Shown: positions 19,544 to 28,456, numbered from the stretch's first letter. The stretch: 64,000 bases of DNA from Gammaproteobacteria bacterium (GCA_018667355.1 JABIVC010000015.1:27397-91396); one strand, 5' to 3'. Numbers and translations are program-made. The notes: generated by a model not told the origin, from the letters alone.

Positions 19544-20115
19544 TTTTTTAATTGGTTATATAATTTATTAAATCTCGCATATAATAATTCTATAGTATCA
19601 TTGTTTGATATTACATAGTCAGAGTTATTTTTATAATATAAGTTACTCTTTTGATATCTATTAAATGTCATGAAGTCTTTAATATCTTTATTATTTCTAT
19701 TCAAATACCTTTCTTTTCTTATATTTAACTTTGCCTCTATAGTTATAACTTTAAATTTAGATTTTATATTATTAATAGTTTCAATTAGAGGTAATTCTAG
19801 AACAATATCTTTTCCAAAATGATCAATCACCATGTTAATTTTTTTGAAAAAAACTGGATGAACTATTTTATTAATTATATCTTTCGCTATAGTTGAGGAT
19901 AAGAATATCTGTTTTAATTTATTCACTGAAATATTATTCCCATTATTCAGATCTGTAAATTGGTTATTTAATTCTTTTTTAATGCTATCATTACTAGCAA
20001 TGAGTTCTTTTGCAAACATATCTGAATTAATATAATGATAGCCTTTTCTTTGGAAACACTTACTTAATGTTGATTTGCCAGCACCTATCTTTCCAGAAAT
20101 AATTATTAGTTGCAT
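19540..20115 (-). CDS. coaE: Dephospho-CoA kinase CoaE
   Basis: Phosphorylates dephospho-CoA in the last step of coenzyme A synthesis. It is 191 aa. The P-loop SGKIGAGKST lies at residues 7-16, followed by HYINSDMFAKELI (substrate-binding Asp) and the lid-region arginines in IRKERYLNRNN. It is translated with zapD by ATGA overlap. A 25-codon membrane ORF ends 4 bp upstream. Confidence 0.93.
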   Translation of the reverse strand: MQLIIISGKIGAGKSTLSKCFQRKGYHYINSDMFAKELIASNDSIKKELNNQFTDLNNGNNISVNKLKQIFLSSTIAKDIINKIVHPVFFKKINMVIDHFGKDIVLELPLIETINNIKSKFKVITIEAKLNIRKERYLNRNNKDIKDFMTFNRYQKSNLYYKNNSDYVISNNDTIELLYARFNKLYNQLKK

Positions 20116-20119
20116 TTTT

Positions 20120-20197
20120 TCATCGTAAAATAACTGTTAACAGTATTCCTATAAACATAATTATAGACAATGTCATTAGTAGCGGTATTCTTCTCAT
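20120..20197 (-). CDS. Candidate 25-aa single-span membrane peptide
   Basis: A short ORF (MRRIPLLMTLSIIMFIG..., 25 aa) with ATG at 20197 and TGA at 20122-20120. It fills the space between the PP0621-like gene (7 bp before) and coaE (4 bp after) on the same strand. It has two arginines at the N-terminus and one long hydrophobic stretch, as expected for a small inner-membrane peptide. GTGAGAT upstream is a weak ribosome-binding site. I do not recognise a family. It could be chance in AT-rich DNA, but its fit within the operon is tight. Confidence 0.4.
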   Translation of the reverse strand: MRRIPLLMTLSIIMFIGILLTVILR

Positions 20198-20204
20198 TTT
20201 AATC

Positions 20205-20402
20205 TCACTTATAATTCTTACATTTTTTATAATTTATATTATTATTCTCACAATAGTCTTCACTGGTAACATACACCTTGCAGTGTTTGCAAAACTTGAT
20301 TTCATTAGCTGTATTCTTAACAACTTTCATTTTTTTTCTTAGCAATGATCTAGCTAATACATACACTAAAAAAATTACTAAAACTATTATAATTATACGC
20401 AT
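20205..20402 (-). CDS. Small membrane-anchored zinc-ribbon-like protein (PP0621-like)
   Basis: 65 aa. An N-terminal membrane helix (about residues 2-20) is followed by a basic segment and a cysteine-rich tail FCKHCKVYVTSEDYC with a further Cys near the C-terminus. This layout resembles the PP0621 family of small proteobacterial proteins, whose function is unknown. It is first in a minus-strand run with the 25-aa ORF, coaE and zapD. The family assignment is tentative. Confidence 0.6.
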   Translation of the reverse strand: MRIIIIVLVIFLVYVLARSLLRKKMKVVKNTANEIKFCKHCKVYVTSEDYCENNNINYKKCKNYK

Positions 20403-20431
20403 ATTTTAATTTTGAATGGTATTATTTTACT

Positions 20432-20446
20432 ATTATAGACTATAAT
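20432..20446. promoter_or_regulatory. Divergent -10 boxes for nadE and the PP0621-like/coaE/zapD run
   Basis: In the 103-bp gap between divergent genes there is TATAAT on the plus strand (20441-20446) and TATAAT on the minus strand (20437 down to 20432). The minus box gives a leader of about 23 nt to the ATG at 20402; the plus box gives about 53 nt to nadE. No good -35 hexamers were found. An 11-bp interrupted palindrome, CCAATGATTGG (20471-20481), sits in the nadE leader. Confidence 0.38.
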
Positions 20447-20505
20447 ATATGATTCTAGTTTAAATATTAACCAATGATTGGCATTAATACTTGAAGGCAC
20501 TATAC

Positions 20506-21249
20506 ATGGATAATAAAAAAGTTATATTATATATCGTAAATTGGATTAAGGATTATGTCAGTTCCTCAAATTATGATATCAAGAGTTTAGTGGTAGGTGT
20601 TTCAGGTGGTATTGATTCTGCCTTAACTAGCATTTTGTGTGCAAAGACCGGCATTCAAACAATAGCCATAAAGATACCATTGAAAACTAAAGATTTAACT
20701 CTAAGCAAAGGACATTGTGATTTTCTAATTTCTAATTATGATAATGTGAAAGTTCATCAGGTAGATTTGACTGAAACTTTTGATAAATTTCATGAATCAT
20801 GCATGTCTATTGGCTTCACTAATGATTTAGGCTTTGCGAATAGTAAATCAAGATTAAGAATGATGCTTCTATATCAGGCTGCATCTAGTTACTCAGGAAT
20901 AGTTGTCGGAACTGGAAATAAAGTTGAGGATTTTGGTGTTGGTTTTTATACAAAATATGGTGATGGAGGAGTCGACATATCTCCTATTGCAGATTTGACG
21001 AAATCAGATGTTAGGTCTCTGGCAAAAGACTTAGGAGTTTCTGATGATATACTAAAGTCTCCTCCTACTGATGGTCTTTGGGATGATGACAGAACAGATG
21101 AACAGCAATTAGAACTTTCTTATGAAGATCTTGAAGACGCTATGTCTAATGAGAATAGTATCCATAGAAAAAAATATTTAGATATTAGAAAAAGAAATAT
21201 TCATAAAATGAAAGCCATCCCAGTATGCATCATAAAGGACAAAAACTAA
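20506..21249 (+). CDS. nadE: NH3-dependent NAD+ synthetase NadE
   Basis: Amidates nicotinic acid adenine dinucleotide to NAD+. I choose ATG at 20506, preceded by GAAGG at good spacing, giving 247 aa; an in-frame TTG at 20491 is less likely. The PP-loop is VSGGIDSALTS and later motifs are GTGNKVEDFGVGFYTKYGDGG and the P2-loop-like PPTDGLWDDDRTDE. There is no N-terminal glutaminase domain, so free ammonia is the amide donor. With nadA at 30565 this shows de novo NAD synthesis. It converges with bamD, overlapping by 4 bp. Confidence 0.93.
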   Translation: MDNKKVILYIVNWIKDYVSSSNYDIKSLVVGVSGGIDSALTSILCAKTGIQTIAIKIPLKTKDLTLSKGHCDFLISNYDNVKVHQVDLTETFDKFHESCMSIGFTNDLGFANSKSRLRMMLLYQAASSYSGIVVGTGNKVEDFGVGFYTKYGDGGVDISPIADLTKSDVRSLAKDLGVSDDILKSPPTDGLWDDDRTDEQQLELSYEDLEDAMSNENSIHRKKYLDIRKRNIHKMKAIPVCIIKDKN

Positions 21250-22121
21250 AAGTAATTATATATATTTAGAAAATCAAACCAGCTTGATGATTTATCTTTT
21301 TTGATTCCTTCTTTTTTCGCAACTTTAACTACTTTCTTAGTTATTATAATCCCGTTCTTATTTGTTATTGTGTATTCAGGATAATTTTCTTTTAAAACTC
21401 TAGCTGAGTCAATTGCCAAGTCATTCATATTTAGATAATTGTAGCTATCTATGAGTATTAGCAAGGCATCTTCTGTACTTGGAGTCCCATTATAATTAGT
21501 TAACAAATACTTAACTCTTTCTATCGCTGCTATATGAGCATTTCTCTTAACATAATACTTAGCTATATATAACTCATTCCTTGCCATCATGTTTTTAATA
21601 TACAATAGCCTATTTCTAGAATCTTTCGCATATTTACTATCAGGAAATTTATTTATTACTATTGAGAAATCATCAAAAGATTTCTTTAATTTCGATACAT
21701 CGTATTTTGATGGATCTTGGGCAAATAATTTGGTTATAAAGTTGGAATCTTTATCAAAATTAGCTAATGCACGTAAATAGTATGCATATGAAACTTGAGG
21801 GTGATTTGGATATAGTCTAATGAATCTGTCTGCATTAACAATTGCCTCAGATTTTAAGTTTGATTGATATGAGGCATATGCCAGGTCAAGCATGGATTGT
21901 GTAGAATATATTCCAAATGGATATCGTGCCTCCAATATATCAAAGTATATGATGGCATTCGGGTAATCTTCCGCATCTAGAAAAGCCTTCCCTTCTCCAT
22001 ATATCTGAGCTGCAGTCATGCCTATGGTAGGGTCTGGCTCTTTAAACACACCCTCCATATATGAACAGCTAGATAATAATAGACTAAAGATAAGGTTTAT
22101 AAGAAGTATTTTTGCTTTCAT
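21246..22121 (-). CDS. bamD: Outer membrane assembly lipoprotein BamD
   Basis: Essential lipoprotein of the BAM complex that inserts beta-barrel proteins into the outer membrane. It is 291 aa. The signal peptide ends in the lipobox LLSSC with lipidated Cys19, followed by TPR-like repeats including QIYGEGKAFLDAEDYPNAIIYFDILE and ARYPFGIYSTQSMLDLAYA. Divergent from rluD with only 35 bp between, as in many gammaproteobacteria. A TATAAT lies 6 bp from the ATG. The roughly 25-residue Lys-rich C-terminal extension looks unremarkable. Confidence 0.93.
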   Translation of the reverse strand: MKAKILLINLIFSLLLSSCSYMEGVFKEPDPTIGMTAAQIYGEGKAFLDAEDYPNAIIYFDILEARYPFGIYSTQSMLDLAYASYQSNLKSEAIVNADRFIRLYPNHPQVSYAYYLRALANFDKDSNFITKLFAQDPSKYDVSKLKKSFDDFSIVINKFPDSKYAKDSRNRLLYIKNMMARNELYIAKYYVKRNAHIAAIERVKYLLTNYNGTPSTEDALLILIDSYNYLNMNDLAIDSARVLKENYPEYTITNKNGIIITKKVVKVAKKEGIKKDKSSSWFDFLNIYNYF

Positions 22122-22133
22122 TTTGTTATTATA
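22119..22133 (-). promoter_or_regulatory. -10 box of bamD, predicted leaderless start
   Basis: Minus-strand TATAAT (22133 down to 22128), then AACAAA, then the bamD ATG. With the last T at -7, +1 falls on the A of the start codon, so the mRNA would have no 5' leader. No strong -35 is visible in the remaining intergenic bases. Confidence 0.45.
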
Positions 22134-22156
22134 GATTAGTTACGTGAGAATACACC

Positions 22157-23113
22157 ATGAAAAATGTCACTTTTTACAAGTTTGATATTGAGCCAGAAAA
22201 TAACCAAAGGTTAGATCAGCTAATATCGTCACATTTGCCTGAATACTCAAGATCAACTATTAAGAACTGGATTAATGCAGACAAAATTTTAGTAAATGGC
22301 AAAGCTTGCACTCCCAAAGATAAAATATCGAGTAAATCTGAAATTGAGATTGAGGTTCATCTTAATGAAGATGTCGATATTATTGCAGAAGATATTAATT
22401 TAAATATATTACATGAGGATGATGATTTAATTATTGTCAATAAAAGTAGTGGAATGGTGACTCATACTGCAGTCGGAAATTATTCAGGAACTTTGCAAAA
22501 TGCTCTATTATTTAAATATCCTGAGTTAAGAAATGTACCTAGATCTGGAATTATACATCGCTTAGATAAACAAACATCAGGGTTGCTTATAATAGCAAGA
22601 CATCTTCAAGCTCATAATAACTTAATACAACAAATTCAAAATAGATCAATAATAAAAAAATATTTGACCATCGCATCGGGGGTTCTGAAGAGTATAAGTA
22701 TAATAGATGAGAGGATAGGTAGGCATAAAATTAATAGAAAGAAAATGGCAGTAACGAGTTCAGGAAAAGAGTCTATTTCAAAACTTAAAATTTTGAGAAG
22801 ATATGAAAAAGCTTCCTTGGCCGAAGTAGAACTCATTACAGGAAGAACACATCAGATACGTGTACATTTATCTTTTATAGGACATCCAGTGCTAGGTGAT
22901 AAATTATATGGTTTCCGAAAAACATTGTTTTCTAAAAACATAGAGTTAATGAAATACTTAGATTCATATAATGGTCATACGCTTCATGCTATGTCATTAG
23001 AATTTAAACACCCCTCTACCAGAGAAAGATTCTTTATTGAGTGTTTGCCGCCATCAGAGTTCATACAGATTCAATCATTAGTCGAGAAACATAGTTATGC
23101 CAATTCAAATTAA
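22157..23113 (+). CDS. rluD: 23S rRNA pseudouridine synthase RluD
   Basis: Isomerises uridines in helix 69 of 23S rRNA (positions 1911, 1915 and 1917 in E. coli). It is 318 aa. An N-terminal S4 domain (about residues 12-75: RLDQLISSHLPEYSRSTIKN) precedes the RsuA/RluA catalytic domain with GIIHRLDKQTSGLLIIAR, where the Asp is the catalytic residue, and GRTHQIRVHLSFIGHPVLGD. It overlaps pgeF by 17 bp, and the bamD/rluD/pgeF order is typical. Confidence 0.95.
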   Translation: MKNVTFYKFDIEPENNQRLDQLISSHLPEYSRSTIKNWINADKILVNGKACTPKDKISSKSEIEIEVHLNEDVDIIAEDINLNILHEDDDLIIVNKSSGMVTHTAVGNYSGTLQNALLFKYPELRNVPRSGIIHRLDKQTSGLLIIARHLQAHNNLIQQIQNRSIIKKYLTIASGVLKSISIIDERIGRHKINRKKMAVTSSGKESISKLKILRRYEKASLAEVELITGRTHQIRVHLSFIGHPVLGDKLYGFRKTLFSKNIELMKYLDSYNGHTLHAMSLEFKHPSTRERFFIECLPPSEFIQIQSLVEKHSYANSN

Positions 23114-23822
23114 ACCTGTTATCTGGGAAGTGCCCGGAAATATTAAAGCGTTTTCTACCACTCGTATAGGGGGATATAGTAAAGGTGAATTCAAAGATTC
23201 TAATTTAAGCTTAGATGTTGGTGATGAACAGACTAATGTTAAAAAAAATAGAAGAGATATTAAAAAATCATTAAACCTTAAGATGGAACCATGCTGGATG
23301 AAGCAAATTCATAGTTCTACAATAAGAAAGGTTAAGGAACCAACATCTGGGCTGGTATGTGATGCATCGTATACAAATGTTGTTGGTTTGCCATGTGTTG
23401 TCTTATCTGCTGATTGTTTACCTATACTGGTATGTAATAAACATGGAACTAAAGTTGGCGTAATTCATTCTGGCTGGAGAGGTCTACATAATGGAGTAAT
23501 AACAAAATTTATAAAAAGGTTTTCTAGTAATCCATCAGAAATTATTTGCTGGATTGGTCCTTCTATTAGTCAGTTGAATTATTTGGTTCGCGAAGATGTT
23601 TATAATAAACTATCAAAAATATCTACAAAAATATTTAACAGGTTTGATGAAGAACATTGGGGTCTTGATTTAAAAAAAGGAGCTAAAATTTTCTTAAAAG
23701 AGGCTGGCGTTAAAAAAATATATACTGATGAAATGTGTACCTATCAGAGTTCAAATTTATATTATTCATATAGGAGTGAGACCAATACGGGTAGAATTGC
23801 ATCACTAATTTGGATAGAATAA
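23097..23822 (+). CDS. pgeF: Peptidoglycan editing factor PgeF (YfiH/DUF152)
   Basis: 241 aa member of the YfiH family of zinc-binding multicopper-oxidase-like hydrolases. In E. coli PgeF removes L-Ser wrongly added to UDP-MurNAc by MurC. Metal and active-site motifs are seen: VVLSADCLPILVCN (Cys), VGVIHSGWRG (His) and the late DEMCTYQSSNLYYSYR. It overlaps the end of rluD. Its presence suggests that a MurC activity is still encoded somewhere, though murC is missing from the cluster in this window. clpB, often next, is absent. Confidence 0.9.
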   Translation: MPIQIKPVIWEVPGNIKAFSTTRIGGYSKGEFKDSNLSLDVGDEQTNVKKNRRDIKKSLNLKMEPCWMKQIHSSTIRKVKEPTSGLVCDASYTNVVGLPCVVLSADCLPILVCNKHGTKVGVIHSGWRGLHNGVITKFIKRFSSNPSEIICWIGPSISQLNYLVREDVYNKLSKISTKIFNRFDEEHWGLDLKKGAKIFLKEAGVKKIYTDEMCTYQSSNLYYSYRSETNTGRIASLIWIE

Positions 23823-23824
23823 CC

Positions 23825-23830
23825 TATAAT
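23825..23830 (+). promoter_or_regulatory. Possible -10 box for the RND efflux pair
   Basis: A perfect TATAAT lies 2 bp after the pgeF stop and would give a 12-nt leader before the ATG at 23849, with AGGGC as a possible ribosome-binding site. No good -35 is present, and readthrough from pgeF is equally possible. Confidence 0.3.
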
Positions 23831-23848
23831 AAATAGATAGGGCAAGCG

Positions 23849-24763
23849 ATGATAAATAAAATAATGAATTCCATTAAATCTATAAGTGTATTTAATGTTT
23901 TTGTTTCCATACTCATTATTGGTCTTCTTTATGGCGGGATGTCCTTATATTTAAAATATACTGGTTTCTCTAAGTTCATGAATAAGACAAGAATCATTGC
24001 TGTCAAGGCTATACCAGTCAAAATTGATATAGCACAGAATACATATCGTGCATTGTCAGTTATTGAGTCACTGGACTCAATTGATGTGACATCTAAAGTT
24101 AATGGTCTTTTGGATAAAGTTCATTACAAGGAAAGTAGTCTTGTAAATGAAGGAGATTTACTTTTTTCAATCATATCCTCGGATTCAATAGGCTTAACTA
24201 AAATATATGCTCCATTCACAGGGATAGCAGGTCTCAGTAAAAAAGATATGGGAGATGCAGTTATCAAAGGAGAAATACTTACATCTTTAGATGAATATAG
24301 TTTTATGAAACTCCCGGTTAATTTACCAGAACGAATACTTGGTTATTTGAATAAGAGTCTAAAATTTGTGGCTTATACAGATAGTGTACCCGGCATCGAA
24401 TATAAGGGAACATTGGAATATATAGATACTAGAATAGATACTAAAACAAGAACTATTAGTGCTTATGCTTTATTAGAAAATAAAAAAAATATATTGAAGC
24501 CTGGCTTGTTAATGAAAATGGATGTCTTTTTAGAAGAACGAGAAGATGCAATTTTAATACCTGAGAATTCATTATTAAATATAAACAAGAAACACTTTGT
24601 TTATATTGTAGATAATGATGTTGCGAAGTTGAAACCTGTACAGATAGGTATTCGTAATAATGCATTTATAGAAATTATGTCTGGATTGAATTCTTTTGAT
24701 AAAGTGATATACATGGGTCATGAAAAATTGAAAGATGGATCTAAGATAAAAGTTATAGAGTAA
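23849..24763 (+). CDS. RND efflux periplasmic adaptor (membrane fusion protein)
   Basis: 304 aa periplasmic adaptor joining the RND pump to an outer membrane channel. An N-terminal membrane anchor (about residues 15-36) is followed by a short barrel-sandwich region (DVTSKVNGLLDKVHYKESS, then VNEGDLLF and APFTGIAGLSKKDMGD) and beta-barrel and membrane-proximal parts (LKPGLLMKMDVFL, ILIPENSLLNI). The alpha-hairpin is almost absent, a compact form. The pump gene starts 3 bp later. No TolC-like gene is nearby. Confidence 0.9.
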   Translation: MINKIMNSIKSISVFNVFVSILIIGLLYGGMSLYLKYTGFSKFMNKTRIIAVKAIPVKIDIAQNTYRALSVIESLDSIDVTSKVNGLLDKVHYKESSLVNEGDLLFSIISSDSIGLTKIYAPFTGIAGLSKKDMGDAVIKGEILTSLDEYSFMKLPVNLPERILGYLNKSLKFVAYTDSVPGIEYKGTLEYIDTRIDTKTRTISAYALLENKKNILKPGLLMKMDVFLEEREDAILIPENSLLNINKKHFVYIVDNDVAKLKPVQIGIRNNAFIEIMSGLNSFDKVIYMGHEKLKDGSKIKVIE

Positions 24764-24766
24764 TAA

Positions 24767-27700
24767 ATGCATATATCAGAAACAACAGTTAGAAGACCTG
24801 TTCTAGCAGCAGTAATTAGTATGTTCTTAGTTCTAATAGGACTAGTTGCATATGATAAATTATCTATTAGAGAATACCCAGATATAGATAAACCAGTTGT
24901 TACTGTATCAACAATATATCTTGGAGCTTCAGCAGAGATAGTTGAGAGGGATATTACTCAAATACTCGAAGACTCATTATCAGGAATCTCTGATATTAAA
25001 GAAATAAAATCTGAGAGCAAAGATGAGGTATCAAGTATAAGAATTGAATTTAACTTATCTCGAGATATGGAGTCAGCTGCAAATGATGTAAGAGAAAAGG
25101 TATCACGAGCTATTCCAAAATTACCCAAAGATTCTGAACAACCCAGGGTTGCAAAATCTGATACTGATGCAAGAGCAATCTTATGGATTGGCTTTACAAG
25201 TAATCAACTTGATAGTATTGCTCTAAATGATTATCTGGATAGGAATATTATTGATAGGTTGTCTATATTACCTGGTGTGGCGTCGATTACTGTTGGAGGA
25301 GAGAGGAAATATGCCATAAGAATATGGCTTGATGCTGATAAAATGTCATCAAGACAAATAACTGTAGATGATATTTTATATGCTATAAATAAAGAAAATA
25401 TTGAAAAACCTGCAGGCAGACTTGACTCAATTGATCGAGAAATGAGTATTCAAGTAAAATCAAAGTTATCAGATGTAAGTATGTTTAATGACATTGTACT
25501 TAAAAGTTATGATGGTAAAAAGATAAGACTTGGTGACGTTGCTGAGATTATAATTGGAGCAGAGAGTGACAGAGGTTTTTTAAGAGCAAATAATAAAAAT
25601 GCTATTGGCCTTGGTGTTGTTAGACAAACTAAATCGAATGTTCTAAAGGTTGCTTCAGCTGTAAAAAAAGAATTAGATTCAATTAGGCCTACATTACCAA
25701 ATAATATAGATATGTTTATAGGATATGATCAATCAATATTTGTTAATGAATCAATTTATGAAGTTAGATTTGCATTGCTAATTTCTATACTAATGGTAAT
25801 TGGCGTTATATATTATTTTTTATCATCATCTGCAGCAACATTTATCCCAGCTATCACAATACCTGTATCCTTAATTTCAACATTTTATGTAATCTATGTA
25901 TTAGGCTATTCACTAAATGTACTTACATTCCTAGCTCTTGTTTTAGCAATAGGACTTATTGTTGATGATTCAATTGTGGTCCTTGAGAATATAAAAAGAA
26001 GAATTGAGAATGGTGAAAATTCATTTAATGCTTCAATTGAAGGTGCAAAACAAATAACGTTTGTTGTGATAGCAACAACACTTGTTCTTGTTGCGGTATT
26101 TCTTCCTTTATCATTTATGGGAGGAAAAACAGGAAAGCTATTTATCGAGTTTGGAGTAGTTTTATCTTTTGCTGTTATATTTTCAAGTATAGTGGCATTA
26201 ACATTAACACCCATGTTATGCTCTAAACTTCTCATTGGAAAAGAGAAGCCCGAACCTGAACCAGATCTTATTATGAAGTTCAGGAATTTTTATAAAAGTT
26301 CATTGATAGAATCTCAAAAGAATCCAAAAAAAGTTTATCTATTTTCTATTATTATGGTTATAGTATCAGCTTTTTTATTCCAAGTAATACAAAAAGAGCT
26401 AGCGCCTACTGAAGATAGAGGAATTTTTATAATCTCAGTAACTGGCCCTGAAGGCTCATCTTTAGACTACACAGATTCTATAGTACGACAAGTTGAAAAA
26501 ACATTAGAACCTTATGTTGAATATGATGAGATTAATACGGTCTTTTCAATTGTTGCTCCAGGATTTTCTGGAAAACCTGGAGAAGTTAACTCTGCATTTA
26601 TGTTTACTACTTTAACTGACTGGGGGACTAGAAGACATCAAAAGGATATTGTCCGAGAAATATTTCCGCAACTTCTAGCTATTCCTGGAGCTAGAGTTTT
26701 TGCTATCAATCCACCAAGTCTTGGTGGCAGTCGTTTTACACCACCAGTTCAGCTAGTAATAAGTGGAAATAATTATGAAGATATCAATAAATGGGGAAAT
26801 ACTCTTATTATGGAGTCATCTGACCTCAAAATTAGGAATTCCAATATCGACTATAAAATTACTAGCCCGAGGTTAAATTTAAAAATAAATCGTGATAAGG
26901 CATATGAGCTAGGTGTCTCTGCAGAATCAATTGCCAGAACAATGGAAACTTTGCTGGCTTCAAATCAAGTCACTACATTTTCCAAAGATGGCTTAACTTA
27001 TAATGTGATCTTACAAGCTGATAAGAAATTTAGAGTTAATAAAAACAGCCTTGATAATATATATATTAAATCTATAAATGAATCTTTAATACCTTTATCT
27101 AATTTAGTAACTTATGATGAAACATCAACTAGTCAGAGTCTGAAGAGGATTAATAGAATGCCGTCTACAATATTTTCTGCTTCGCTTGCACCTGGCTATC
27201 CTTTAGGTGATGCTTTGAGAGACTTGATAGCTATATCAAATTCATCATTACCTGCAAATGCTAAAATAACATTTAGTGGCAGCTCAAAAGAATATTTTGA
27301 ATCTGGACGTAGTCTTGAAATAACGATACTTTTTGCAATACTGATTGTTTATTTAGTACTTGCTGCTCAATTTGAAAGTTTTAGAAAGCCACTTGCAATA
27401 ATTTTAACTGTACCTATAGCATTAACAGCTGGCCTTTATACTTTGTTTCTAACTGGAGCTTCTATTAATGTTTATAGCCAAATAGGATTTTTGATGTTAA
27501 TTGGTTTAATAACAAAAAATGGAATACTAGTTGTTGAATTTGCTAATCAGTTAAGGGAAGAGGGCATGAGTACTGATGAAGCAATATTTGAATCATCATT
27601 AATTAGGTTAAGACCTGTTTTAATGACAACTATATCTACTCTTTTGGGTGCTGTTCCTCTTGTTTTAAGTAGTGGTGCTGGCGCTGAAAGTCGTTATGCT

Positions 27701-27793
27701 ATGGCCATCGTAGTCTTGGGTGGTATTACACTATCTTCTTTGATTACCTTATATCTAGTACCAGCATTGTATCGGTTACTAGAAAATAGATAA
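24767..27793 (+). CDS. RND-family efflux pump inner membrane subunit
   Basis: 1008 aa HAE1-type proton-driven exporter. Twelve membrane segments are expected, one at the N-terminus and two central groups. The proton-relay residues are present: Asp400-Asp401 in LIVDDSIVVLENI (TM4) and Lys917 in LITKNGILVVEFANQ (TM10). The repeat structure with porter-domain motifs such as LPGVASITVGGERKYAIRIW is complete. The substrate cannot be told from sequence. It ends 5 bp from the convergent cytochrome gene. Confidence 0.94.
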   Translation: MHISETTVRRPVLAAVISMFLVLIGLVAYDKLSIREYPDIDKPVVTVSTIYLGASAEIVERDITQILEDSLSGISDIKEIKSESKDEVSSIRIEFNLSRDMESAANDVREKVSRAIPKLPKDSEQPRVAKSDTDARAILWIGFTSNQLDSIALNDYLDRNIIDRLSILPGVASITVGGERKYAIRIWLDADKMSSRQITVDDILYAINKENIEKPAGRLDSIDREMSIQVKSKLSDVSMFNDIVLKSYDGKKIRLGDVAEIIIGAESDRGFLRANNKNAIGLGVVRQTKSNVLKVASAVKKELDSIRPTLPNNIDMFIGYDQSIFVNESIYEVRFALLISILMVIGVIYYFLSSSAATFIPAITIPVSLISTFYVIYVLGYSLNVLTFLALVLAIGLIVDDSIVVLENIKRRIENGENSFNASIEGAKQITFVVIATTLVLVAVFLPLSFMGGKTGKLFIEFGVVLSFAVIFSSIVALTLTPMLCSKLLIGKEKPEPEPDLIMKFRNFYKSSLIESQKNPKKVYLFSIIMVIVSAFLFQVIQKELAPTEDRGIFIISVTGPEGSSLDYTDSIVRQVEKTLEPYVEYDEINTVFSIVAPGFSGKPGEVNSAFMFTTLTDWGTRRHQKDIVREIFPQLLAIPGARVFAINPPSLGGSRFTPPVQLVISGNNYEDINKWGNTLIMESSDLKIRNSNIDYKITSPRLNLKINRDKAYELGVSAESIARTMETLLASNQVTTFSKDGLTYNVILQADKKFRVNKNSLDNIYIKSINESLIPLSNLVTYDETSTSQSLKRINRMPSTIFSASLAPGYPLGDALRDLIAISNSSLPANAKITFSGSSKEYFESGRSLEITILFAILIVYLVLAAQFESFRKPLAIILTVPIALTAGLYTLFLTGASINVYSQIGFLMLIGLITKNGILVVEFANQLREEGMSTDEAIFESSLIRLRPVLMTTISTLLGAVPLVLSSGAGAESRYAMAIVVLGGITLSSLITLYLVPALYRLLENR

Positions 27794-27798
27794 TAAAG

Positions 27799-28128
27799 TT
27801 ATTTCATAGGTATTACTTTTAAGCCGTTTTGTTTTGAAAAATATTCTGATAAATCTTCAATATCTTGATCTGATAAACCTGTTGCAAATCCACTCATAAT
27901 TGCATTCTTTCTTTCTCCTGATTTATATGAGTGAAGAGAATTAATTAGATAGCTTTTATACTGGCCAGCTAATTTTGGATACATTGATATTTGTGAATTT
28001 CCATCCGAGCCATGACATGCAGCACAAACTTCTGCTTTGGCTCTTCCAGCTTCATAGTCTGCAAAAGTAGACTCTATAGAAATTAGATTTACAGCCAGGA
28101 TAACCACTATGAATTGTATTATTCTCAT
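27799..28128 (-). CDS. Periplasmic class I c-type cytochrome (c4/c553-like half)
   Basis: 109 aa with a signal peptide (cleavage about residue 23, after STFA) and one haem site, CAACH at residues 35-39. The distal region YPKLAGQYKSYLINSLHSYKSG and MSGFATGLSDQDIEDLSEYFSKQ resembles a half of cytochrome c4; the axial Met is in IMSGFA. It is coupled to the upstream cytochrome gene by an ATGA overlap. Probable role is electron transfer to a terminal oxidase, by family inference. Confidence 0.88.
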   Translation of the reverse strand: MRIIQFIVVILAVNLISIESTFADYEAGRAKAEVCAACHGSDGNSQISMYPKLAGQYKSYLINSLHSYKSGERKNAIMSGFATGLSDQDIEDLSEYFSKQNGLKVIPMK

Positions 28129-28439
28129 TTTAATAACTCAAAATATTTTGCGATATCATTTATGTCCTTATCACTTAATGCTATAGCATTTGCATGCATA
28201 GTCTTGTGAACCCTTTCTTCTTTTTGATATGCTTTTAATGCGGACACTATGTAATCTGAATGCTGTCCTGCTAGCTTCGGTACTTTGTAAGTAGGATAAA
28301 CATTGTTATAACCTGGAATTGCATGACAACCAGTACAGGTTTCAGATTTCTCTTTCCCTGGATGAATTTCATCGGCTATCCCATAGGATGCAAATAATAT
28401 CAAAATGGGCGCAACAAGTAATTTATTTATTGATTTCAT
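28125..28439 (-). CDS. Periplasmic class I c-type cytochrome, tandem partner
   Basis: 104 aa with a signal peptide (about residues 1-22) and one haem site, CTGCH at residues 35-39, followed by PGYNNVYPTYKVPKLAGQHS and KTMHANAIALSDKDINDIAKYF. It shares the overall plan of the next gene (PKLAGQ, LSDxDI, ALKAYQ/SLHSYK), so the two look like an old duplication, or a split cytochrome c4 made as two single-haem proteins. It is the first gene of a two-gene operon. Confidence 0.88.
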   Translation of the reverse strand: MKSINKLLVAPILILFASYGIADEIHPGKEKSETCTGCHAIPGYNNVYPTYKVPKLAGQHSDYIVSALKAYQKEERVHKTMHANAIALSDKDINDIAKYFELLK

Positions 28440-28456
28440 AGTCTATTTAAGCCAGG

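Noticed and set aside
25906..26235. 109-codon minus-strand frame inside the RND pump gene
   Set aside because: Antisense to the conserved TM4 region of the pump; no independent evidence.
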